64,000 nt of DNA from Oscillospiraceae bacterium (GTDB taxonomy: Bacteria > Bacillota > Clostridia > Christensenellales > Aristaeellaceae): contig JAIRSO010000066.1 in NCBI GenBank assembly GCA_031255415.1, positions 1 to 64,000 of the forward strand, in the 5' to 3' direction. The notes under the pieces are model-generated. The model had not been told where the DNA came from and ran no database searches. It was given only the letters and a program-made list of their open reading frames with translations. Position 1 is the stretch's first letter. Each line of letters starts with the position of its first letter. A program made the position numbers and the translations under genes. Positions 44,637 through 52,864 of the stretch are shown here, in pieces.

Positions 44637-44701
44637 GCTTACGGTTCATAATGACGGAAACGGCGGGATAAGCGTTGATAGATACGCCAAGGAGCGCTCT
44701 T

Positions 44702-45631
44702 ATGAGTCGTATAAGAACCGATCTCGCGCTGGAATCCAGCGCGCTGCAGAACGCGTCGGGGGAGATCGCGGGCATAGCCATGCGCCAGCAGCAATACGGA
44801 CAGGTGATGGAAACCGTCGTTGAGATTATCAACGAGCAAGGCGCGAAGATACTGGGTCGCGCGGTGGGGCGGTATGTGACGCTGGCGTGCGGCGCGCTGT
44901 CGGCGGACGAGGTGGAGCCGCGCGATATATTGGTGTCGCGGCTGCGCCAGACGATAACGTCCATGATCCCAGACTGCGGCGACGTGCTGGTGATAGGGCT
45001 GGGCAACAGGAGGATCACCGCCGACTCGCTGGGGCCGAAGGTGATAGACCGGGTTATAGTTACCCGGCATATGCGCGAACAAACGCCGCAGAACTTGAAA
45101 GGCCGCTTGCGGTCGGTCAGCGCGGTCGCGCCGGGCGTGCTGGGCGTGACGGGAGTGGAGACTGCGGAGGTGGTTCGCGGCATCGTGGAGCATATCAATC
45201 CGTGCGCGGTGATCGCGATAGACGCGCTCGCCGCGCGCGAGACACAGCGTATCTGCACGACGGTGCAGATCGCGGATACAGGCATCGATCCAGGATCGGG
45301 GATAGGCAACCACCGCATGGCGCTTAATCGAGAGACGCTGGGCGTGCCGGTAGTGGCGCTGGGCGTGCCGATGGTGGTATACGCCGCGACGATCGCCAGG
45401 GACGCGCTGTCGTTGCTGGCGGGGGATTTGGGTTTTGATTGCGATAAGCACGCGCAGGCGCTGGACGCGCTGGTGCAGCGGGTAGTGGATGAGCAGTTGG
45501 GGGACATGGTGGTAACGCCGCGCGAGGTGGATGAACGCGTGGAGAACATAGCCGAGGCTGTCGCGCTAGGCATTAATAAGGCTCTTCAGCCCGATCTGCA
45601 TGAGGACGAGATCCCGCTGCTGATGCATTAG
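44702..45631 (+). CDS. gpr: Germination protease GPR
   Basis: Aspartic-type endopeptidase that degrades small acid-soluble spore proteins at germination; 309 residues. The N-terminal IRTDLALES corresponds to the propeptide processing site of the zymogen. The conserved block VIGLGNRRITADSLGPKVID and GVTGVETAEVVRGIVE are diagnostic. The ATG at 44702 follows AAGGAG; an upstream TTG at 44675 lacks a site. It is followed by a terminator and then spoIIP, the same order as in Bacillus. Confidence 0.96.
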   Translation: MSRIRTDLALESSALQNASGEIAGIAMRQQQYGQVMETVVEIINEQGAKILGRAVGRYVTLACGALSADEVEPRDILVSRLRQTITSMIPDCGDVLVIGLGNRRITADSLGPKVIDRVIVTRHMREQTPQNLKGRLRSVSAVAPGVLGVTGVETAEVVRGIVEHINPCAVIAIDALAARETQRICTTVQIADTGIDPGSGIGNHRMALNRETLGVPVVALGVPMVVYAATIARDALSLLAGDLGFDCDKHAQALDALVQRVVDEQLGDMVVTPREVDERVENIAEAVALGINKALQPDLHEDEIPLLMH

Positions 45632-45643
45632 CGGGGGAAGGGA

Positions 45644-45685
45644 GGAGCGCGCCTTTGCCGCGAAACGGCGCAGGCGCGTCCTTTT
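45644..45685 (+). terminator. Terminator after gpr
   Basis: Arms GGAGCGCGCC and GGCGCGTCC with an inner GCCG/CGGC pair, followed by TTTT. Confidence 0.75.
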
Positions 45686-45792
45686 CGGCAGCCGCTCGCC
45701 AATTTCAGGTCTAACCGCGGAGCGCCTCGCATATACTGATACATCATGCTGAGCGTTTATATCGAACAACCGTCTTGCGGAAAGATTCATAT

Positions 45793-46836
45793 ATGAAACG
45801 CCGAAACTCCGATCCGCTCACACGCTGGGACGCTGTGCGCATACTCGCGGCTGCGGCGCTGTGCGTTGCGGCTGTGTTCGCGTTCCGCGACCAGGGAGGA
45901 TTCTCTCCGGGCGCGATCCTTCCCGACTGGGGCTTGAACGGCGATCCAGCCGAGTCGGCAGCCGCCTCGGACGGCGCGTCCGGCTATCTATCGGAGGACA
46001 TGACCGTATTGTCGGACGGCGCGTCCGTCGCGGAGCCTACGCCCTCGCCGCCCCCGTCCGTCAGGCTGAACCTGCTCGATCCGGAGGATAACGTCGCGCT
46101 GCAAGACCCGGCTGGCGAGCACTACGGTTCCGACTCGCCCGAGGCTAGCGAGGTCGTGCCGGAAAACGATCTGCGCATCGACACCATCATCCGCAAGCGC
46201 GAAGGCGCGCTTCGCGTGCTGATCTACCATACCCACACCGAGGAGGCTTACACGCCCACCCCGGACTACACCTACCGCACCCACGGCGAATGGCACACGC
46301 AGAATCTATCGTGCTCGATCGCGCGGGTGGGAGAGGAACTGGCGTTCATCCTATCGGAGGAATACGGCTGGGAGGTCGCGCACGAAACGACCGACTTCGA
46401 GCCGCCCGACTTCGACACGGCTTACACCCGATCTCTGCAGGGAGTCGCCGCGTACGCCGAGCGCGGCGAGACGTTCGATCTATATATAGACATGCACCGC
46501 GACTCGTATTCAAACGGTTTCGCCAGCAATACGGTCTCCATCGGCGATATCGAGGCCGCGCGGCTGCGGCTGCTGGTCGGCAAGGGCGGCGATTTTTCCC
46601 AGAAACCCGACTGGGAGCGGAATCTCAGTCTCGCGCAGTCCGTCACCGACCGCCTGAACGCTATCGCGCCCGATCTAGCCGCGCCCATCTATCTATCGCC
46701 GCGCAACCGTTACAATCAACACGTGTCCGTCAACGCGGTACTGATAGAGGTCGGCAACAACCGCAACACGATGGAGGAGGCGCTGGCGGTCATGCCGTTC
46801 CTAGCCGAGGCGCTCGACGCGGTGATGAGCGAATAA
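45793..46836 (+). CDS. spoIIP: Stage II sporulation protein P
   Basis: Peptidoglycan amidase/endopeptidase of the SpoIIDMP engulfment complex in the mother cell. 347 residues: short cytosolic N-terminus, a transmembrane helix (ILAAAALCVAAVFAF, about 19-33), an Asp/Glu/Pro-rich linker, and a catalytic domain with LIYHTHTEEAY, LYIDMHRDSY and VLIEVGNNRNTMEEA. The ATG at 45793 is chosen over a TTG at 45775. An octamer CATATACT (45730-45737) resembles a sigma-E -10 box but no -35 is clear. Confidence 0.95.
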   Translation: MKRRNSDPLTRWDAVRILAAAALCVAAVFAFRDQGGFSPGAILPDWGLNGDPAESAAASDGASGYLSEDMTVLSDGASVAEPTPSPPPSVRLNLLDPEDNVALQDPAGEHYGSDSPEASEVVPENDLRIDTIIRKREGALRVLIYHTHTEEAYTPTPDYTYRTHGEWHTQNLSCSIARVGEELAFILSEEYGWEVAHETTDFEPPDFDTAYTRSLQGVAAYAERGETFDLYIDMHRDSYSNGFASNTVSIGDIEAARLRLLVGKGGDFSQKPDWERNLSLAQSVTDRLNAIAPDLAAPIYLSPRNRYNQHVSVNAVLIEVGNNRNTMEEALAVMPFLAEALDAVMSE

Positions 46837-46839
46837 CGA

Positions 46840-48264
46840 TCACCCGGCGGTTGAAGCCCGCGCGCCGCGCTCGAGCCGCGTCAGCATGCTCCATTGCGTT
46901 AACATAAACGTTACGAAACAGGCCGTACTGCCCAGCACATCCGATATAGGCTCCGCGATGAACACGCCGGATACGCCCAGCCCGATCCGGGGCAGCAGTA
47001 AGGCCATCGGTATCACAATCGCGCCCTTGCGCAGGAACGAGAAAAAGATAGAGTGCTTCGCCTTGCCCAGCGCGACGAAACCATTCTGGCCGACCATCTG
47101 CAGGCTGATGACGAAGAATAACGCGAAATACTGCCGCGCCGAGGCCACGCCCGCGGATATCAATTCGGCGTCCTTATTGAACACGCGGATCAGCGCGGCG
47201 GGAGCGAACATGGTCGCCGCCCACGCGAGTGTGGTGTATGAGAAACATCCGATCATCAAGAACCTCACCGCGCTCTTGACGCGTCCGTATTGTTTCGCGC
47301 CGTAGTTGAACCCTATCACGGGCGAGGCGGCCTGTCCGAACCCGGATATGGGCAGCATCACCGTCTGGCGTATCGAGTTGACCACCGTCATGACCCCGAC
47401 GTATAGATCGCCGCCGAACAGCGCCAGGGTGCTGTTGAGCGTCAGCTGCACCGCGCTTTCGGTCAGCGACATAACGAAGTTGCTGAACCCCAGCGATAAT
47501 ATCCGCTTGATCACCGCCGCGTCCGGGCGCATGTCGCGAGGGTTGAGCCTTAGCGTGGTGCGTCCGCTCGTCAGGAAGCGCATAGCCCACGCCGCGCTGA
47601 TATACTGGCTGATGACGCTGGCTAGCGCCGCGCCGCGCACGCCCATCCCGAACGCGAATATAAATAGCGGATCGAGAAGCGTGTTGAGCAGAGCGCCTAT
47701 CGCGACGGTCAGCATGCCGATTTTCGCGAATCCCTGCATGTTGATGAACGGGTTCATGCCCACCGCGACCATGACGGCAGGCGTGCCGATCAGGAATATC
47801 GATAAATAAGCGTCGGCATACGGCAGTGTGACGGCGCTCGCTCCGAACGCCGTGAGCACGGTTCGCTTAATACTGAAGAACAGCGCGGTGCAGATCACGC
47901 TGAATAACAGCAGCAGCGTGAACGAGTTGCACATGATCCGCCGCGCGCGGTGGAGGTTGCCAGCGCCGCGCTCTATCGCGGCCAGCGGCGCGCCTCCGTT
48001 TCCCGCCAGCACGGTGAACGCGTTTATCAGGGTAATGATGGGGAAGCATACGCCAAGCCCGGTCAGAGCGTCGCGACCCGATCCGGGTATGCGTCCGATG
48101 TACATCCGATCCACGATGTTATACAGCGCGTTGAGCGTCTGCGCGCATATCAGCGGGAACGCCATGCGCAGTATCGCGCGCGGTATACTGCCTTGAGAGA
48201 AATCGTTGGGATCTTTGCGCGGGGATTCTTCGGTAATGCCGGGTTCGTCTGGTTCTGTCCGCAT
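46840..48264 (-). CDS. MATE family efflux transporter
   Basis: Na+- or H+-coupled multidrug or metabolite exporter, 474 residues with about 12 helices. N-terminal region ILRMAFPLICAQTLNALYNIVDRMYIGRIPG is typical of the DinF/NorM group in Clostridia, and the second half repeats the pattern (QTVMLPISGFGQAASPVIGFNYGA). GGAGGTGG precedes the ATG. It ends 3 bases from the convergent spoIIP stop. Substrate unknown. Confidence 0.93.
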   Translation of the reverse strand: MRTEPDEPGITEESPRKDPNDFSQGSIPRAILRMAFPLICAQTLNALYNIVDRMYIGRIPGSGRDALTGLGVCFPIITLINAFTVLAGNGGAPLAAIERGAGNLHRARRIMCNSFTLLLLFSVICTALFFSIKRTVLTAFGASAVTLPYADAYLSIFLIGTPAVMVAVGMNPFINMQGFAKIGMLTVAIGALLNTLLDPLFIFAFGMGVRGAALASVISQYISAAWAMRFLTSGRTTLRLNPRDMRPDAAVIKRILSLGFSNFVMSLTESAVQLTLNSTLALFGGDLYVGVMTVVNSIRQTVMLPISGFGQAASPVIGFNYGAKQYGRVKSAVRFLMIGCFSYTTLAWAATMFAPAALIRVFNKDAELISAGVASARQYFALFFVISLQMVGQNGFVALGKAKHSIFFSFLRKGAIVIPMALLLPRIGLGVSGVFIAEPISDVLGSTACFVTFMLTQWSMLTRLERGARASTAG

Positions 48265-48318
48265 AGGCCACCTCCATTCATAATGCCTTGTCCGTTATTA
48301 ACAGTATATATCCGCCGT

Positions 48319-48352
48319 CTATAACGCCTTATCTATAACGCCTTATCTATAA
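48319..48352. repeat. 14-bp tandem duplication at the mnmA 3' end
   Basis: CTATAACGCCTTAT occurs twice in tandem (48319-48332, 48333-48346) with a third partial copy. The inner copy supplies the stop codon of mnmA, so slippage here would only change untranslated sequence. Confidence 0.85.
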
Positions 48353-49415
48353 TGGCTCCGCCCAGGCACGTCTCGCCGTCGTAGAACACGACCGACTGGC
48401 CTGGCGTGAGCGCGCGCTGTTCTTTGTCCGCTTCCACCGTTAGGCCGTCCGGCTCGACTATGACGCGCGCGGGCTGATCATCCTGCCTGTACCGGAATTT
48501 CGCGGTACAGCGGAATTCATTAGCCGGAGGCGTTCCATCGATCCATGCCGGATCGACGCACAGCGCCGCCCTTGAGTATAACTCCGGCGCGTCCGCTCCT
48601 TGCGATACCCACAATGTATTATCCTCAAGATCCTTGCCCACGACAAACCATCGCCCCGCGCGATCGGACTTCCCGCCGCCGACGCCCAGCCCGCGACGCT
48701 GGCCTAGCGTATAGTACATTAATCCGTCGTGCCGCCCTACCGTTTCGCCCGTCGACCGGTCGCGGATCGAGCCGGGCCGCGCGGGCAGATAGTTTTGCAA
48801 AAATTCCTTGAACCGCCTCTCGCCGATGAAACAAACCCCCGTCGAGTCGCGCTTATCCGCGACGGGCAAGCCCGCCTCCCTCGCGATGGATCGCACCTGG
48901 CTCTTTGTCATCCCTCCGACGGGAAACCGCGCGAACCGCAGCTGTTCGCGCTTGAGCATATACAGGAAGTAGCTTTGATCCTTCAACGGATCGAGTCCGC
49001 GGAGCAATTCGCCGCGCTCGTTTGTCCGGCAGAAGTGTCCCGTCGCGAGCCCGCCGCCTCCCGCCTTCAGCGCGTACTCCAGGAAAACCTTGAACTTGAT
49101 CTCCCGGTTGCACAGCACGTCCGGGTTGGGGGTGCGGCCTTTGCGGAACTCGTCCAGACAGAGCGCGAACACATTATCCCAGTATTGCCTCGCGAAATTT
49201 GCGCTGTAATACGGTATGCCGATACAGTCGCACGCCGCGCGCGCGTCCGCCCAGTCCTGATCGGACGCGCAATGCCCGTCGGGATCCCGCTCGTCCCAAT
49301 TCTTCATGAATACGCCGGCGACCGGTATGCCCTCGCGGCGCAGTAACAAAGCCGCGACTGCGGAGTCCACCCCGCCCGATATCCCGACTATTATGGGTGG
49401 CGAGGGGTTAGACAC
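48333..49415 (-). CDS. mnmA: tRNA-specific 2-thiouridylase
   Basis: Adds sulfur to U34 of tRNA-Lys, -Glu and -Gln; 360 residues. PP-loop GISGGVDSAVAALLL, first catalytic cysteine in NPDVLCNREIKF and second in DSTGVCFIGERRF are present. GTG start overlapping the 3' end of the methyltransferase gene by 8 bases, without a strong ribosome-binding site, so translation is probably coupled. It is the last gene of the minus-strand operon. Confidence 0.96.
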   Translation of the reverse strand: MSNPSPPIIVGISGGVDSAVAALLLRREGIPVAGVFMKNWDERDPDGHCASDQDWADARAACDCIGIPYYSANFARQYWDNVFALCLDEFRKGRTPNPDVLCNREIKFKVFLEYALKAGGGGLATGHFCRTNERGELLRGLDPLKDQSYFLYMLKREQLRFARFPVGGMTKSQVRSIAREAGLPVADKRDSTGVCFIGERRFKEFLQNYLPARPGSIRDRSTGETVGRHDGLMYYTLGQRRGLGVGGGKSDRAGRWFVVGKDLEDNTLWVSQGADAPELYSRAALCVDPAWIDGTPPANEFRCTAKFRYRQDDQPARVIVEPDGLTVEADKEQRALTPGQSVVFYDGETCLGGAIIDKAL

Positions 49416-50088
49416 TTAACGTACCGCCTGGCGCGGCGTTAAGCTGGCTGATCGGCGCGCGTTTGCTCTGATAGGTCTTCCAATCGGGAGAGTAGTCCAT
49501 ATTAGCCTCGTTTCCCCATAGCGTCCAGTTGTCCCGAACGCCCCGCGCGAACAGCTCCAGATACGGCGCGCTGCTGCAATGCTCGATGATGCTGATCGCT
49601 TCGTCCTGCTTGCGGGAGTGCTCCCTCTTTTGGGAGCGCAGAAGGTTCACCTGCCTGCGTCCGGGAGCCAGCGTGCGCGCGTTGCGGCCTTTCACACCGA
49701 ACAGCAGCAGCTCGGTCACGTTCCTGAAGTAGAAACCCACGCCGCGACCGTCCGGCTCGCCGTCTTTGCGGACCTTCTCCCACACCAGATTGGATTTGTA
49801 ATTGAATCCCCATGCCCGCATCACTTCAAGAGCGTCGGGAAGCAGCGCGTTCGGCGCCCATAGGTACAGATGGCACGGATCGTCGGCCACTTCGGCGACC
49901 GGCAGCGCGATGATGTCCCGCAGATTCATTGTGGCGTATCTGTTCAAACGCCTGTGTTCCGGAGCCATCTTCCCCGTCCTGTTCTGAAACTGCCACGGGG
50001 GATCGGCGAGGATGGTTCTGAACCGCCGCCCGTCGCAGAACTTGATCAGGTCGTTTTCCAAATGGTAGTTTGGATCGTGAGCGGACAT
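49408..50088 (-). CDS. MT-A70 family adenine DNA methyltransferase
   Basis: Probable N6-adenine methyltransferase, 226 residues. The catalytic motif DPPW is in TILADPPWQFQNRTGKM, and the SAM-fold blocks HLYLWAPNALLPDALEVM, TELLLFGVKG and YLELFARGVRDNW are typical of MT-A70. The ATG at 50088 is chosen: GGGGAGG lies upstream, and a longer frame to 50298 overlaps the endonuclease gene. The start overlaps the endonuclease stop by one base (TAATG). Paired with the preceding gene it likely forms a type II restriction-modification system. Confidence 0.9.
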   Translation of the reverse strand: MSAHDPNYHLENDLIKFCDGRRFRTILADPPWQFQNRTGKMAPEHRRLNRYATMNLRDIIALPVAEVADDPCHLYLWAPNALLPDALEVMRAWGFNYKSNLVWEKVRKDGEPDGRGVGFYFRNVTELLLFGVKGRNARTLAPGRRQVNLLRSQKREHSRKQDEAISIIEHCSSAPYLELFARGVRDNWTLWGNEANMDYSPDWKTYQSKRAPISQLNAAPGGTLSV

Positions 50089-50522
50089 TATAGCGCCTCC
50101 CCGCCCGCGATTGTTTCGGGCGTAACGCCGACTACCAATATCGGACAGCCTCCGTGCCTGCGGGCTTGCAATCGCGGAATAAGCTTGCCCGTCCAAGTGG
50201 TGCTCGCGCCGTATTTCCTCATTATCCCCAACTCCTTGAAAACCGGGTTCAGCCGCGCGCTTCTGGCTATTATAACGCCGCACGATATGATACCGCATTC
50301 ATGGAACGCGCGCAGAGCGTATAGATCCCTGTCGAACGTCTGATCCTTGCTGTTCCATTCCAGGTCGAGCGCTATCCTGTTCTTAACGTAATCTATGTTA
50401 TGGCTCTCGATGAAGTCGGGTATCATCTTTTCCACGACTTGCGACGACGACCTTACGTGGAGCTTCACCATCAAGTCGCCCGTTATGCGAACCTCCTGCC
50501 AGCCCGGCGCGCCGCCTATCAT
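50088..50522 (-). CDS. Compact BglII/BstYI-like restriction endonuclease (candidate)
   Basis: 144 residues. The segment NRIALDLEWNSKDQTFDRDL followed by AFHECGIISCGVIIAR resembles the core of the BglII/BstYI nuclease family (acidic residues before and within EW-x-x-KD, then FDRDL and a GVIITR-like strand). An in-frame stop 27 bases upstream of the ATG rules out a longer product, so it lacks the 50-70 N-terminal residues such enzymes usually have. It overlaps the kinase stop (ATGA) and abuts the methyltransferase. It could be a minimal active enzyme or a truncated relic. Confidence 0.7.
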   Translation of the reverse strand: MIGGAPGWQEVRITGDLMVKLHVRSSSQVVEKMIPDFIESHNIDYVKNRIALDLEWNSKDQTFDRDLYALRAFHECGIISCGVIIARSARLNPVFKELGIMRKYGASTTWTGKLIPRLQARRHGGCPILVVGVTPETIAGGEAL

Positions 50523-51862
50523 GGCCGATCGTCCCCCCGCCCGTCCTCAGTCTCGCGGGGGCGAGGGCTGGAGTCCAGATGCGCTCTTAGAGCGGCTTCC
50601 GTTAATCTAAGCGCGTCGCGCGTGACCTCTTCCACCGATTGGCTCGCGTCGATGAACTTCACCCGATCCGGCTCCTCGCGCCCGATCGCCACGAACGCGT
50701 CGTACACGCGCGTGAAGAACGCCTCGCCGGCGCGCTCCAGACGATCCAGACGCGTCGCGCTGCCGCGCCGAAGCAGAGACTCGGCTGGATCCATCAGGAA
50801 CAACAGCGTCAGATCGGGCACGCACGCGCCTACCGCCATTTCGTTGATCCGCTGAACCCTGCCAACGCCCAGCTCGCGCCCACCGCCCTGGTACGCGACG
50901 GACGAATCCACGAACCGATCGCTTATCACCACCGCGCCTCGAGCCAGCGCCGGGGCTATTAACTCGCGCACATGCTGCGCGCGGCTCGCGGCGAACAGAT
51001 ACGCCTCGGCCTCCGCCGTCATGCTCGAGTTCTCGGTATCCTTGAGCAGATCGCGGATCCGTTCCGTCAGCGGCAATCCGCCCGGCTCGCGCGTCGCCAC
51101 TACCTCGAAACCCATCCGCTCCAGCCGCTCCGCCAGCATCGGCATTTGGGTGGTCTTGCCGGAGCCGTCGAGGCCTTCCAGCGTGATGAACAGTCCCTCC
51201 GACGATACCTCGCCCCCGCATAACGCGCGCGAGAGCGCGCTTACGTCCTCCGCTACCGCGTCCGCGCCGGAGCCGATCAATTCCGGACGATCCCCATAAC
51301 CGTAAAGAACGCCTATCGCGTCGATATGATTCGCTTTAGCCGCGCGCATGTCGTAATGCCGATCCCCAACCATCGCGGCGCGGCGGTAGCGCGCGGGCAG
51401 CGCAGCCCTTACGATATCGGCCTTATCGTGCTCGCGCTCGTCCAGCTCAACGCCGACCACCGCGTCGAACATCTCCAGCAGCCCGAAATACTCCAGCACG
51501 CGCCGCGCGTACACGGTCGGCTTCGATGTGGCGACGATCAGCGCCGCCCCCGTCGACTTGAGCCGCCGGAGCAGATGCGGTATACCCGTATACACCCGGT
51601 TATTGTATATGCCGTTCACCGTGAAGTCGTCGCGGTACAGCGCGATGCAGTGCTCCACCTGTTCGCTGGTGAGGTGGGTGTATACCCTCTTGAACGACTC
51701 GGATAACGGCGGACCAATGAACGTGCGCAGCGTCTTTACGTCAGGTTGATCCAGACCCATCCCTTCGATCGCCGCTATGACCGAACCGGTCACGCCGGGA
51801 TACGAATCGGTGAGGGTGCCGTCCAGGTCGAAGAGTATCGCGTCATATCTGGGAGATGGCAT
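50519..51862 (-). CDS. tmk: HAD phosphatase-thymidylate kinase fusion
   Basis: 447 residues in one uninterrupted frame. Residues 1-220 are a HAD phosphatase of the Gph/PpaX kind (LFDLDGTLTDSYPGV, VATSKPTV, VGDRHYDMRAAKANHIDAIG). Residues 221-447 are dTMP kinase (LFITLEGLDGSGKTTQ, TREPGG, SDRFVDSSVAYQG, and a LID-like arginine region RRGSATRLDRLE). Tmk makes dTDP for DNA synthesis; the HAD half may remove unwanted nucleotides or pyrophosphate, which is inference. The ATG at 51862 lies eight bases after GGAGG. Its start overlaps the PLP gene by 20 bases. Confidence 0.92.
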   Translation of the reverse strand: MPSPRYDAILFDLDGTLTDSYPGVTGSVIAAIEGMGLDQPDVKTLRTFIGPPLSESFKRVYTHLTSEQVEHCIALYRDDFTVNGIYNNRVYTGIPHLLRRLKSTGAALIVATSKPTVYARRVLEYFGLLEMFDAVVGVELDEREHDKADIVRAALPARYRRAAMVGDRHYDMRAAKANHIDAIGVLYGYGDRPELIGSGADAVAEDVSALSRALCGGEVSSEGLFITLEGLDGSGKTTQMPMLAERLERMGFEVVATREPGGLPLTERIRDLLKDTENSSMTAEAEAYLFAASRAQHVRELIAPALARGAVVISDRFVDSSVAYQGGGRELGVGRVQRINEMAVGACVPDLTLLFLMDPAESLLRRGSATRLDRLERAGEAFFTRVYDAFVAIGREEPDRVKFIDASQSVEEVTRDALRLTEAALRAHLDSSPRPRETEDGRGDDRP

Positions 51863-52859
51863 AATACAGGCCTCCAAAATCATCAGGCTCGTCGGCGACG
51901 GTCGCGATCAGCACGATCCGCCGCTCGTCAGCCAGCTCAATATCTACGCCCAGCGCGGCAAGCCGCCTTTGCGCCTCGAACCCGGTCAGCCCGCGTCCGG
52001 TTACGTCCAGTACTATCCGCGTCGGATCGAAAGCCGTTCCGCTCCCGGCGCGCGGATCGACTATACCGTCCGGCCATCGCGAAGGGATCATATCTTTCAG
52101 CCGCGCGAGCGCGTCCGCGCCGAAGCCGTCCATCCAGTCCCGCGCGCAGTCCAGCGCGGTCATGAACAGATACGACGGGCTGGAGGTTTGCGTGCGCGCC
52201 AGTATAGCCCGCGCCAGGTCCGGATCCTCTGCGGCGGACATGTGCAGCCACGCGGTTTGACCGGGGGCGGGCAGCGTCTTGTGCGCGCTCTGCACCCACA
52301 TGTCCGCGCCGGACAGCCCCGCGCGGACAGGCGAATCCCACCAGTTCCAATGCGCGCCGTGCGCTTGATCCACCAGCAGCCGCATGCCCAGCCGCCGCGC
52401 TTCCTCCGCTATAGGCGCGAGAGGGGTAACGATGCCGTAATAATCCGGCGAGGTGACGAACACCGCGCGCGCGTCCGGGTGACGGCGCATCGCGTCCAGC
52501 GTCTCGCCCGGATCGATAAACACCGGCTGTATCCCCGCCAGCTTGCACGCGTTCGCCGCGCTGCGGTGCGCGTTTCGAGGGAGAAGCAGCTTCCCGCCGT
52601 CCGGCGCGGCGTACATGACCATCGTCAGTACCCCGGCGGTAGAGCCGTTCGTCAGCATGATCGTGTGTCCGGCGCGCGCGCTCCTCGCGGCGGCGGACTG
52701 CGCGCGGGCGATCGCTCCGGACGGCGCGTACAGGTCGTCCGTGCCGGGTATCTCCGTCAAGTCGCAGGATATGTCCAGCGGGTATGGCAGAGGCTTGCCC
52801 TTGTGTCCGGGCATATGGAAACGCAGCCGCCCGGCGCGCGGTTTTGCCAGTTCGGTCAT
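51843..52859 (-). CDS. PLP-dependent Orn/Lys/Arg decarboxylase-family protein
   Basis: 338 residues, YaaO-like, the family usually found beside tmk in Firmicutes. It has FHMPGHKG at the N-terminus, LTNGSTAGVLTM, VDQAHGAHW and the PLP lysine in VQSAHKTLPA. It is shorter than full decarboxylases (about 470 residues), lacking the C-terminal domain. The ATG at 52859 is used; a TTG at 52868 overlapping the upstream stop is also possible. Substrate not inferable. Confidence 0.85.
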   Translation of the reverse strand: MTELAKPRAGRLRFHMPGHKGKPLPYPLDISCDLTEIPGTDDLYAPSGAIARAQSAAARSARAGHTIMLTNGSTAGVLTMVMYAAPDGGKLLLPRNAHRSAANACKLAGIQPVFIDPGETLDAMRRHPDARAVFVTSPDYYGIVTPLAPIAEEARRLGMRLLVDQAHGAHWNWWDSPVRAGLSGADMWVQSAHKTLPAPGQTAWLHMSAAEDPDLARAILARTQTSSPSYLFMTALDCARDWMDGFGADALARLKDMIPSRWPDGIVDPRAGSGTAFDPTRIVLDVTGRGLTGFEAQRRLAALGVDIELADERRIVLIATVADEPDDFGGLYYAISQI

Positions 52860-52864
52860 CGCGG

